NCBI RefSeq assembly: GCF_030817415.1
Contig: NZ_JAUSZI010000002.1
Location: 2,542,001-2,606,000 of the forward strand
Direction of reading: 5' to 3'
Length of the DNA stretch: 64,000 bases
From: Streptomyces umbrinus
Lineage (GTDB): Bacteria; Actinomycetota; Actinomycetes; Streptomycetales; Streptomycetaceae
Shown: in pieces, positions 9,782-17,199 of the stretch
How positions within the stretch are numbered: position 1 is the first letter of the stretch
How the letters are laid out: each line of letters begins with the position of its first letter
Notes under the pieces: model-generated
What the model was told of the DNA's origin: nothing
What the model saw: the letters and a program-made list of their open reading frames with translations, nothing else
Database searches by the model: none
Translations under genes and position numbers: made by a program

Positions 9782-11935
9782 TCAGCCCTCCGTCTCCTCC
9801 TCGGTGGCCAGCCACTCCACGGCCATGTCCCACAGGGACTTCTTGCCGCCGACGACCCAGCGTGCCGGTCCCTGTACAGCGGTCGGAGCCTGTTCCCAGC
9901 CGGCCAGCTCCCAGATGCGGTTGACGAGGCCGCTCGCCGAGTAGGGGTTGCCGTCGTAGGCCCACACCAGCGGCTTGGAGCGGTCGTTCGTCCAACTCGC
10001 CTGCTCCCTGCGGGGGTCGGCGGTCAGCCAGGCCCGTACGGCCTTCTCTTCCGGGGCGTTCATCGGGACGTACAGGACGGGGGTGCCCTCCGCCAGGAGC
10101 CGGGCGGTCACCAGGGTCGGCACCGCGTTCGGGCGGCGTCGGCGTCGGGGCTGCGGGGCGGGCGGCTGGTAGGTGTCGGGGACCTCCGGAACGGACCGCT
10201 CTGCCCGCACCATCGGCAGGACAAGGCCGACGAGTTCCTTGCAGCGGTCCTCGTTGGTGAAGGTGCTGGTGAGGAAGGACTGCGGTCCGTAGACCGTGTC
10301 GATCTGGTGGATGAGCCACTCCACGACCGGTCTGACCAGGTCCGGGACGCGAGCGAGGAGCGGCGCGAGGTCGAAGTGCGGGTCGTCGACGTCCTCCATT
10401 CCGGGGGCGAGGAGCTGGAAGACCAGATGGCTGATGAGCAGGTCACCGCGGAGCGTCGTGTCGGCTGCCCGGCCACGAACCTGCTCGTGCAGCCGCTCCA
10501 GCACCTCGCCGACCTCGCGGTGAACCAGGACGCAGCGCCAGATACGCAGGGCGCTCGGCTCCTCGCCGAACAGCCGCGCGTAGTTGCCCAGTCGGCCGCT
10601 CTCCCAGAGCAGGTCTGTCGACCTCTTGGCGCGAACCGCCAGTTCCGGCGTGCGGTGCGCACAGGCCAGCGCGACGGCGGCATGCGCCACCGAGCAGCCC
10701 GCCTCCGGCGCCGGATCGGCCTCGCCACGCTTGTACACGTATTGCTTGCCGAGGGACAGGTCGAAGTCCTCGCGGATGCGCGCTTGGGTGTCATCCAGGG
10801 CGATGAAGTCCCGTAGCGATACGTCGTTCTGGGTGTTGGTGGTTTGCGTGATGCGTTTCGCGTAAGTGACCCGCTCGTCGCCGAGGTCGCCCAGGGCGAT
10901 CACTCGGACGCTGACATCCGCATCTTCGACCGTGTCCGGTGTCAGGCTCCGTGCCTCGTGGATCGAGGTGACGGTCTGGGCGCCGTTGACGACGCTGACG
11001 TTCCCCAAGATGAGCTCTACCGGCTCGTCGGGGCGACGGCGGCCGATCCAGCGCTCTTCGATGCTGTCGCACAGCACCGTGATGCCGTTGTTGAAGTACC
11101 AGAAGTTGTCGGGCTCTTCGGCCAGTGTCTTCTGGATGCCAGAGTTGATCGTGGTAAGGCCAAGGGAGTTTCGGATGTTCTGGGAAAACAGGCGCGGACC
11201 GTGCCCGTCATACCATTCGGCCACCTCACCAGCCGCTACCGTGCCCTGAAAGGCGGTGAACGGCGTGTCGCGCTTGATCCACTTCTGCATCCTCACGGTG
11301 ACGTCCACCGGGGCGGGCGCCCGGTCGTCCTTGAGCTGCCGCAACAACTCACCTGTGCCCAGGAGCTCATAGTCGAGCATGGGGCCGTGGCCGCGATGGT
11401 CCTCGACTGCGCGGTCCAGGACGTCCGTGGCGTGCTTGCTGAGCGGGTCGTCCCCGACGAGTGCGATCACCAGGCGGATCTTCAGGCGGGCGTCCGCCAG
11501 TGCGGAGTCCAGTTGTGCGGTGAAGGGCCGCAGCTTGTCGTTGAACACCTCGAACTTGCGCTGCTCCAACAGGCTGAGCCCGTGGATCAGAGCGAAGGCC
11601 GCATTCTGGTTGAAGCCCGCGTTCCCCTTGTCGTTCCACTTGGCCTGGACGAGCCACACCTGAGCTCCGTCGGTGACCGCTACCGCGTCGAGCCCGCCGT
11701 CCTCATACCCGTCGATGACAGCCTTCGCGCAGGTCTCGTGGTCCAGGCCAGTCTTGCTGCGCAGCGCTGTCGCTGCCACTGCCCGCGACAGCCATGCGCG
11801 CTCCAAGTCGCGGCCCGACTTCTGTTCCAGACCGCTCTCGTCGATGAGTCCCCGATAGCCCCGCTTGAGCCCCTCCTCGATCTGGTGCAGTTCCTGACGC
11901 GTCGTCCTCGACGGTCCCCGCCCCGTACCGCTCAC
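9782..11935 (-). CDS. AIPR-family protein with N-terminal Mrr-like nuclease region
   Basis: 717 residues from the GTG at 11935, chosen because GAGGAG lies 4 bases upstream; the frame stays open to 12079, but the extra part would run into the divergent kinase promoter. The N-terminal ~150 residues look like a PD-(D/E)xK fold ('GGLDAVAVTDGAQVWLVQAKWN'). The middle carries the AIPR (abortive infection phage resistance) signature 'FWYFNNGITVLCDSIEE' and 'NVSVVNGAQTV'. The C-terminal ~110 residues ('NPYSASGLVNRIWELAGW') resemble RAMA/DUF4357-type domains that accompany restriction enzymes; that last assignment is tentative. AIPR proteins sit beside RM systems, as here, and are thought to cut nucleic acid or kill infected cells. 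Confidence 0.82.
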   Translation of the reverse strand: MSGTGRGPSRTTRQELHQIEEGLKRGYRGLIDESGLEQKSGRDLERAWLSRAVAATALRSKTGLDHETCAKAVIDGYEDGGLDAVAVTDGAQVWLVQAKWNDKGNAGFNQNAAFALIHGLSLLEQRKFEVFNDKLRPFTAQLDSALADARLKIRLVIALVGDDPLSKHATDVLDRAVEDHRGHGPMLDYELLGTGELLRQLKDDRAPAPVDVTVRMQKWIKRDTPFTAFQGTVAAGEVAEWYDGHGPRLFSQNIRNSLGLTTINSGIQKTLAEEPDNFWYFNNGITVLCDSIEERWIGRRRPDEPVELILGNVSVVNGAQTVTSIHEARSLTPDTVEDADVSVRVIALGDLGDERVTYAKRITQTTNTQNDVSLRDFIALDDTQARIREDFDLSLGKQYVYKRGEADPAPEAGCSVAHAAVALACAHRTPELAVRAKRSTDLLWESGRLGNYARLFGEEPSALRIWRCVLVHREVGEVLERLHEQVRGRAADTTLRGDLLISHLVFQLLAPGMEDVDDPHFDLAPLLARVPDLVRPVVEWLIHQIDTVYGPQSFLTSTFTNEDRCKELVGLVLPMVRAERSVPEVPDTYQPPAPQPRRRRRPNAVPTLVTARLLAEGTPVLYVPMNAPEEKAVRAWLTADPRREQASWTNDRSKPLVWAYDGNPYSASGLVNRIWELAGWEQAPTAVQGPARWVVGGKKSLWDMAVEWLATEEETEG

Positions 11936-12096
11936 GCTTCTCCTCGGCTCCTCGTTGCCACCCCGTTTGTGCACGCGCCGGGCCAGCGTAGCCCGGCATC
12001 TTTCGCTCGCCATGGGCAGGAGCCAGTGTCCGTGTAGACCTGACGTACGCTCATTCGAAGACCGGGATGCCCCATACATCGGGAGGTCGCCACCAC

Positions 12097-13614
12097 ATGA
12101 CCATCGGCCGGACCAGACGTATCGCCGATCGCTACGAGCTGAGCGCGCTGCCGATGCCCGGCGGCATGGGTCTGGTCTGGGAGGGATATGACATCGTCCT
12201 CGACCGGCCCGTGGCCATTAAGCAAATCCGCGTCGAGAAGGCTCGCACACCCGCCGAACTCGCCGTGCTGGTGGGCCGGTTCCGGCGGGAGGCCCGTGTA
12301 ACAGCACGGATCGAGCACCCGGGCGTGCCCGCGGTCTACGACGCGGCCATCGACCAGAGCGCTGACTCGCCCGATGAGGCCGCCGAACTGTATGTAGTGA
12401 TGCAGCTGATCCGGGGCATGGACTTGCGGGATGTCGTCGCCGAGCAGGGCCCTCTGCCCGTCGAGTGGGCGGTCGCCGTAGCCGCGCAGATCTGCTCCGT
12501 GCTGTCATACGCGCACGCCGTACCCGTCGTTCATCGGGATCTGAAGCCGAGCAACATCATGATCGACGGCAGCGGGGCCGTGAAGGTCCTCGACTTCGGT
12601 GTGGCCTCTGTCTTCGGGACCGACACAGCCCAGCTGACCGAAACCGGCCGCCCGGTCGGCACCCGCGACTACATGGCCCCCGAGCAGTTCCTTGGCGTCG
12701 GCGTCAGCCCGCGCAGCGACCTCTACGCCCTGGGGTGTGTCCTGCACGAGATGCTCACCGGGCGCAGGGTGTTCCCCGGGACAGGCGATGCCGCGCTGCG
12801 GCACGTCCACGACAGCCCCGAATCACTGCGTTCCCTGCGGCCCGACGCGCCCGTCGAGCTGGAACGACTCGTCCTAGACCTCCTGGAGAAGAATCCCGAC
12901 GACCGCCCTGCTGATGCGCATGCCGTGCACGACCGGCTTGTCCCACACCTTCCGTCACCCGGCTCCGGTACCGCACCGCGAGGTCCGTCCGGCCTGGCAG
13001 ATCCCACCCTCCCCTATCGCACCCCACTCGCTCCCAAGAGCCGCCCAGCCGTACGCGCCGTGCCTGCACCGGCACGTCCCGCACCGCCCGCCGCGCTGTC
13101 CGACGTGCTCGTCCAGGAGGGGGAGGAGGAAGCCGTGCGGCTATTCGAGGAGGGGCGTTTCACGCAGGCCGCTCACGTACTGGAAGAGTTGCTCGACCAA
13201 GCCGACCCGCTCGACCCGCGCTTGTCGGAGACTCGGCGCATCCATGCGGGCGTCCTGCTCGCAGGAGAGGATTTTCGCCGTGCTCTCGGCGCGTTCCGGC
13301 ATTTGGCAGCCGAAGCGACGGACGGCAGTGACCTCCGTGAATATCGTTGGCACATCGCGCTGTGCCTGGCCACACTCGGCGAGCACGAACAGGCACTGGA
13401 GGAGTATCGCTCCCTGCTGCCAGACGCCCCGCACGCCGAGGCCGTCACGCTTCGGCAGAAGATCGCTGACCTTCTGCTGGCACTGCATCGCGTGAGTAAG
13501 GCGGCCGACTTGCTGCGCAGCCTTGTGAGCGAACTTCCTCCGGAACACCCCGCCGCAGTGCGCTCCCGCGAGCTGCTCAACCGCATCCAACTCGCGGGAG
13601 GGGCCACCGGATAA
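12097..13614 (+). CDS. Soluble Ser/Thr protein kinase with C-terminal helical repeats
   Basis: 505 residues. I chose the ATG at 12097 because GGGAGG lies about 10 bases upstream; an ATG at 12067 has none. The kinase domain spans residues ~12-280: Gly loop 'PMPGGMGLVWEG', Lys42 in 'VAIKQI', catalytic loop 'HRDLKPSN' near 146-153, DFG near 165 and 'MAPEQF' near 195. A Pro/Ala linker follows, then ~150 residues of TPR-like helices ('AAHVLEELLDQADPLDPRLSET', 'LGEHEQALEEYRSLLPDAPHA'). No transmembrane segment or PASTA domain is present, so it is cytosolic. It is divergent from the AIPR gene. Kinases of this type occur in actinobacterial conflict islands, but it could equally be an ordinary regulatory kinase. 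Confidence 0.9.
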   Translation: MTIGRTRRIADRYELSALPMPGGMGLVWEGYDIVLDRPVAIKQIRVEKARTPAELAVLVGRFRREARVTARIEHPGVPAVYDAAIDQSADSPDEAAELYVVMQLIRGMDLRDVVAEQGPLPVEWAVAVAAQICSVLSYAHAVPVVHRDLKPSNIMIDGSGAVKVLDFGVASVFGTDTAQLTETGRPVGTRDYMAPEQFLGVGVSPRSDLYALGCVLHEMLTGRRVFPGTGDAALRHVHDSPESLRSLRPDAPVELERLVLDLLEKNPDDRPADAHAVHDRLVPHLPSPGSGTAPRGPSGLADPTLPYRTPLAPKSRPAVRAVPAPARPAPPAALSDVLVQEGEEEAVRLFEEGRFTQAAHVLEELLDQADPLDPRLSETRRIHAGVLLAGEDFRRALGAFRHLAAEATDGSDLREYRWHIALCLATLGEHEQALEEYRSLLPDAPHAEAVTLRQKIADLLLALHRVSKAADLLRSLVSELPPEHPAAVRSRELLNRIQLAGGATG

Positions 13615-13880
13615 GGAGCTGGTGAGCAGCGGTGATGCGTCCCTCGTCGTCCCCCGTGGACGTCAGCCGCAGCACCGTGCGCTCGTCGTAACTGACATGC
13701 AGCAGGTGGTCGACGACGCCCTCGATCACCTCGTCGACGTCTGGGGAACCGGATGGGTCGCGCGCTTGTCTCCCAAGGCCGGGGCAAGGACGACGTCGGA
13801 TCACGCCGTGTCGTAGTGCAGCAAGGCCAGCATGAGCCTCAACACGGCATCCTGTCGTGCGGCGGAAGGTTCTGCTCACC
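13577..13880 (-). pseudogene. Remnant of a conflict-island protein C-terminus
   Basis: Two protein-like fragments on the minus strand lie in different frames. One reads 'DEVIEGVVDHLLHVSYDERT' then 'VLRLTSTG' and 'ITAAHQLLIRWP', ending near 13577 inside the convergent kinase tail. The other reads 'SARQDAVLRLMLALLHYDTA' and stops near 13818. Both look like genuine protein sequence rather than antisense noise, but no single intact frame joins them. I interpret the stretch as a decayed gene. I cannot name the family. Confidence 0.35.
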
Positions 13881-14045
13881 GAAATGAGCGACCGACTTGC
13901 ACGAGGGGCCCTGCGGGTCAAGGCCCTTCGAGCCGATGCGTGTTGCGGGGATTGGCGGAACCCCACGTGCAGACTGGTGCCTTCGTCCGATCCGGGCCCG
14001 TACAGACATTGGCCTGCCGTTGCTGCGGCCGCCGGGCGGGGCGTC
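13881..14045. other. Short stretch without supported gene
   Basis: Between the remnant above and the end of the CorA-like gene. A plus-strand frame at 13857-14078 lacks a ribosome-binding site and has no family resemblance. Nothing else is visible. Confidence 0.3.
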
Positions 14046-14825
14046 CTACGCCTTGCCACCCCCGCCCCGCAGGGATGACAGGACCAAGCGCCCATACCGT
14101 GTGGTGAGGGCTGCGGCTGTGGCGGCAACCGACAGTGCGAGCACGATGAGCAGGTGTGCCGTGGAGTGGTCATCGAGAACTTGCAGGATGCTGAGGGCCG
14201 TTCCGAGTGGCAGGCCGAGAATGGTGAGGACGCCCAGGGCCCCGCTGATCTGCTGACTCTCCTGGGTCTGTACGAGCCTGCTGTAGTCGGCTGCCTCGGC
14301 CAGGATTTCGTCGAAGCGTGCGGGCAGCCGGTGCTGGTTTTGGAAGGCGAGGAGCAGATCGTTGGCCGCGCCGTGTGCGGTGAGGTGCTGTCGCCAGTAG
14401 GTGCTGCGGAAGACTGCGATGTTCCGCTCCAGCGTGGCGACGCGGCGTGCCAGGCGTGAGGAGTTGAATACTTCGGAGAGTTCGTCGGTGAGCTCGTCGA
14501 TGTGGTCGCGCTGGAGCGAGCCGAGGAGCAGGGCGTCGAGATAGACGGTACGGGAGTGCAGCGCGCCGAATTCGAAGAAGTCGCCCGCACCGGTGTCGGG
14601 CCGGTGGCCGAGGAAGGCGGCCCCTTGACGCAGCACCAGGGCGCTCCAGTCCGCCGAGATCCTTACGGTGTCCTTGAGCTGTTCGCCGACGGTCTCCGGA
14701 GGCAGGGGAAAGTCCTCCGGTGTGGAGCGTGACGCCAGTTGCCACAGCCAACGGTCCGCGGTGGCGGGCAGGGCTCCTTCGCCGTCGGCTCGGAGGGCGG
14801 GGGTGTGCCGCGCCGTGGGGGTCAC
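14046..14825 (-). CDS. CorA-like membrane protein, probably the 3' half of a frameshifted gene
   Basis: 259 residues if read from the GTG at 14825, which has no ribosome-binding site. A long helical region ('ELTDELSEVFNSSRLARRVATL', shown in part) precedes two C-terminal membrane segments (~'LGVLTILGLPLGTALSIL' and 'HLLIVLALSVAATAAAL'), a CorA-like layout without an obvious GMN motif. Upstream in this frame the sequence 'PDTPFAIARPYTIAFVTP' reads as natural protein for about 18 codons before the start, back to a TGA. Adding one base near 14870 fuses it to the preceding 159-residue frame. I take the pair as one membrane-anchored protein of about 425 residues, possibly of the caspase/TPR-associated conflict type. 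That name is a guess. Confidence 0.65.
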   Translation of the reverse strand: MTPTARHTPALRADGEGALPATADRWLWQLASRSTPEDFPLPPETVGEQLKDTVRISADWSALVLRQGAAFLGHRPDTGAGDFFEFGALHSRTVYLDALLLGSLQRDHIDELTDELSEVFNSSRLARRVATLERNIAVFRSTYWRQHLTAHGAANDLLLAFQNQHRLPARFDEILAEAADYSRLVQTQESQQISGALGVLTILGLPLGTALSILQVLDDHSTAHLLIVLALSVAATAAALTTRYGRLVLSSLRGGGGKA

Positions 14826-14848
14826 GAAGGCGATGGTGTAGGGCCGGG

Positions 14849-15328
14849 CTATGGCGAACGGCGTGTCGGGTCACGAACGTCGGCGATGCCGGCGAGAAGT
14901 CCGGCCGGGTCGAAGGGCCCGGTGAGCGGAGCGTCGACGAGGTTCGGCCGCCGCCCGGCCAGGGCCCGCAGTATGGCCAGCAGCGGTCTTTCCACGCTCA
15001 AGTGCAAGACAGCGAGGGCGTGTTCGGGATTGCCAGCGGTGGCCGCGCGGAGAAGTTCCATGCCCAGTAGGTGCAGTCCGTCGTGCTTGACGTCCAGCGG
15101 CAGGTGCCAGCGGCGCGGACGTCCGGGCGCCCCGTAGAGTGCGCGGGCGGAGGCAGGGGCGAAGTAGGTGGACCGAGTCTGAGCGTCGGTGCGGCGGTTG
15201 CCCAGCTCGAACGGGAAGGGTCCTTCGGGCCAGTTAGGGACGCGTAGCAGCCGTACGGGCAGGACGACGGTGAGCTCCTGGCGTGCCCCGGTGACGTGTT
15301 CGAGCAGCGGAACTTCAGAGGTGGTCAC
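14849..15328 (-). CDS. Unknown protein, probably the 5' half of a frameshifted CorA-like gene
   Basis: 159 residues from the GTG at 15328, which overlaps the stop of the preceding gene as GTGA. The sequence ('LTVVLPVRLLRVPNWPEG', 'RWHLPLDVKHDGLHLLGMEL', 'HALAVLHLSVERPLLAILRA') looks like a genuine globular domain. It ends abruptly in 'VRDPTRRSP' at 14849. In the next frame the sequence continues naturally as 'PDTPFAIARPYTIAFVTP' into the 14046-14825 gene, so a 1-base deletion near 14870 most likely split one gene in two. No motif lets me assign a function. Confidence 0.6.
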   Translation of the reverse strand: MTTSEVPLLEHVTGARQELTVVLPVRLLRVPNWPEGPFPFELGNRRTDAQTRSTYFAPASARALYGAPGRPRRWHLPLDVKHDGLHLLGMELLRAATAGNPEHALAVLHLSVERPLLAILRALAGRRPNLVDAPLTGPFDPAGLLAGIADVRDPTRRSP

Positions 15329-15591
15329 CGGTAGTATTCGGCCGGGTCGGGCTGGTCGAGGCGAATGACGAACTCCGCTTGGCCGGGGCTGTCGGTGCTC
15401 GCTTGAAAGCGGACGCGTTCGCCCGTGCGGATGGTCCGGAAACCCTCGGTCACGATCTGCCGGTAGTCGAAGCTGTAGTACCGCTCGTCCTCGTCGTCCT
15501 GGACGACATAGGTGCCGAGCGTGCCGCTCAGTCCGCCGCCACTCGGACGCCTGTCCACAATGGTTCCGTGACGCGGCCCGTCGACGCTCAT
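15325..15591 (-). CDS. Small cold-shock-domain-like protein
   Basis: 88 residues. The ATG at 15591 overlaps the upstream stop as ATGA, and its own stop overlaps the next start as GTGA. The pattern 'GTLGTYVVQDDEDERYYSFDYRQI' (shown in two parts in the protein), then 'GFRTIRTGERVRFQAS', follows the five-strand OB fold of cold-shock domains: a short strand, an acidic turn, an aromatic-rich strand, then 'G.RV.F'. The RNP motifs are degenerate, so nucleic-acid binding is not assured. Its lock-step position between the FGE-domain remnant and the CorA-like gene says it served in the same system. Confidence 0.6.
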   Translation of the reverse strand: MSVDGPRHGTIVDRRPSGGGLSGTLGTYVVQDDEDERYYSFDYRQIVTEGFRTIRTGERVRFQASTDSPGQAEFVIRLDQPDPAEYYR

Positions 15592-16917
15592 GCCGTCGCC
15601 TCCTTGGTCCCGGACGTGTCGTGGTCCTGCACGCACCGGAAGCCGACCGCGTTGCTTCCGCCGCGCTTGCGGTAGATGCCCTTGGTGCTGGTCTGCACGG
15701 CACGCATCGGGTTGTCGTAGCTGCCACCGCAGATGACGGCCTCGCCGAGGTCGTCGAGGCTTGTGGATGTCCATTCCCAGCAGTTGCCCACCATGTCGAG
15801 GACGCCGAACGGCGAGCGGTTGCCCGGCCGTTCGTCGACGGGTGTCGCCCCGGCCTGACGGACGGCGTCGCCAGCGAAATCCCGGTACCACGCCTGATAC
15901 GTCACGACAGGCCGGCCGACCCACGTGTCGGCGCAGTTGACGCCGGTGCTGTCGGGTGTGTCGCCCCAAGGGAAAAGACGCCCGTCGGTGCCACGCGCGG
16001 CGGCCTCCCACTCGAGGGAGGTCGACAGCCGCTTGCCCTCGAACATGGCGAAGGCGTATGCGCTCCACCAGCTGACGCAGATGGCAGGGTAGGCGTCGTA
16101 GCGCGGATTCTCGTAGTAGTCGGGCCGCCGCAGCTGGTCGGTCCAGGGGCGGTGTGTGACGTCGGCCGGCTGGTCGGGGTGGTCCCACTGCGAGGTGCCG
16201 TCCGCGTCGAGGGATTCGAGGAAGCGGCGGTAGCGTGCGACGGTCACGGCATGGCGGTCGAAGCGTACGGGACGCTCGACGCGGCGGCTCAGCAGCCGTT
16301 CGGCCGGCCCAACCAGGTACGCCCCGGCGGACAGCACGCAGTCGTCCGTTTCCGGACTGCCGGGCATACCGGCGAGGAATGCGCGCACCTGCTCGGTGAG
16401 GAAGGCACCGCCGGGAAGGCCGGCTGCCAGGTCCCGGTTCGCCGATTCGGCGAGAAACTTTGCGGCCAGTAGTTCCTGGTACGCCGTGTGCACGAAAGGC
16501 GACGTGATCGGGCCCGGCGGGCCGCAGCAGCAGAGCGAGGACACACGCGTCGAGATCGAGGCGTCCGTCGGTGAAGGCGCTGGCCCCCAACTGCCGGTGT
16601 ATGTCGAGGGGGAGAACACGGTGCGGTCGGTGAGGAAAGCATGTCCGAACGCGGCAGGGAGCCGCTGCTCCAGGTCGGGCTGCCCACGCTCGGCCAGCGT
16701 CCGCGTGATGTGAGCGCCGAGGATGTCCGCGAGCGGCTTGCCCGCGGGAAGGTTCAGCGCCGTGGTGAGGCGCGTCTCGAGAGGGGTTGCCTCGGGCTCG
16801 GCCAGGCGTACGACGTGGAAGTACGGCACGCGTGACGGGTCGACGCCGTTCGCGTACATCTGCTCGACCAGTTGCTCGGAGCGGCCCTGCCCTTGCCGAA
16901 AACCTGATCCGAGCAGG
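15588..16917 (-). pseudogene. 5'-truncated STAND-type protein ending in a formylglycine-generating-enzyme (SUMF1) domain
   Basis: The C-terminal ~260 residues are a SUMF1/FGE C-lectin-like domain ('PVRFDRHAVTVARYRRF', 'AICVSWWSAYAFAMFEGKRL', 'LEWEAAARGTDGRLFPWGD', 'GVLDMVGNCWEW', 'GGSYDN', 'GFRCV'). Upstream lies a helical stretch of the kind that ends NACHT/STAND ATPases ('FVHTAYQELLAAKFLAE'). The expected P-loop domain is missing, because homology stops at ~16917 where a transposase remnant begins. Two opposite single-base changes in the A/T runs at 16589-16590 (one missing) and 16495-16497 (one extra) leave ~30 residues out of frame. Reading across them restores 'LGASAFTDGRLDLDACVLAL' and 'LLRPAGPDHVAFVHTAYQE'. 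A translated product could still start at the ATG at 16859. Broken conflict-system gene, or assembly errors plus true truncation. Confidence 0.65.
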
Positions 16918-17085
16918 TCATGCGGCGTGCTGGTACTCGCGGAGGAGGCTGCCGAGGTACTCGCATCTTCGCATGTCGAGGCGGGCGCTCTGGTCCGGAT
17001 CGGTGAACGGCGCGGGCAATGGGTGCAGTGGGCGGACGTTCTCGATGCCCTGGTGCGGCCGGTGTTCGTTGTAGAACCGTTCGAA
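16918..17085 (-). mobile_element. Transposase integrase-core C-terminal remnant
   Basis: A 55-codon minus-strand frame begins 'FERFYNEHRPHQGIENVRPL' and ends at a TGA at 16918. The 'YN..RPHQ' signature is the C-terminal end of DDE integrase-core transposases of the IS3/IS481 kind. No start, DDE triad or terminal repeats are present. It marks the point where the STAND-like gene loses its 5' part. Upstream, 17086-17199, holds nothing else I can support. Confidence 0.65.
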
Positions 17086-17199
17086 CTCACAGGGCACGGC
17101 GCCGATGCTGCTGATTCCAGACCAAGGTCCGGTCCACAGGCCTCGGACCCGCTCGTGCGGCGGCAGACGGCGTATCCAGCACCAAGATCTCGCTGGGCT

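Noticed and set aside
9541..9924. Open frame between hsdR and the AIPR gene
   Set aside because: Half of it is antisense to the AIPR coding region and the rest lacks a ribosome-binding site.
13577..14590. A 337-codon minus-strand open frame spanning the CorA-like gene
   Set aside because: Most of it is out of frame with the better-supported gene at 14046-14825; only its last part has protein character and is listed as a remnant.
15588..16570. A diversity-generating retroelement acting on the FGE domain
   Set aside because: The C-lectin fold is a usual target, but no reverse transcriptase, template repeat or A-biased variable repeat was seen.
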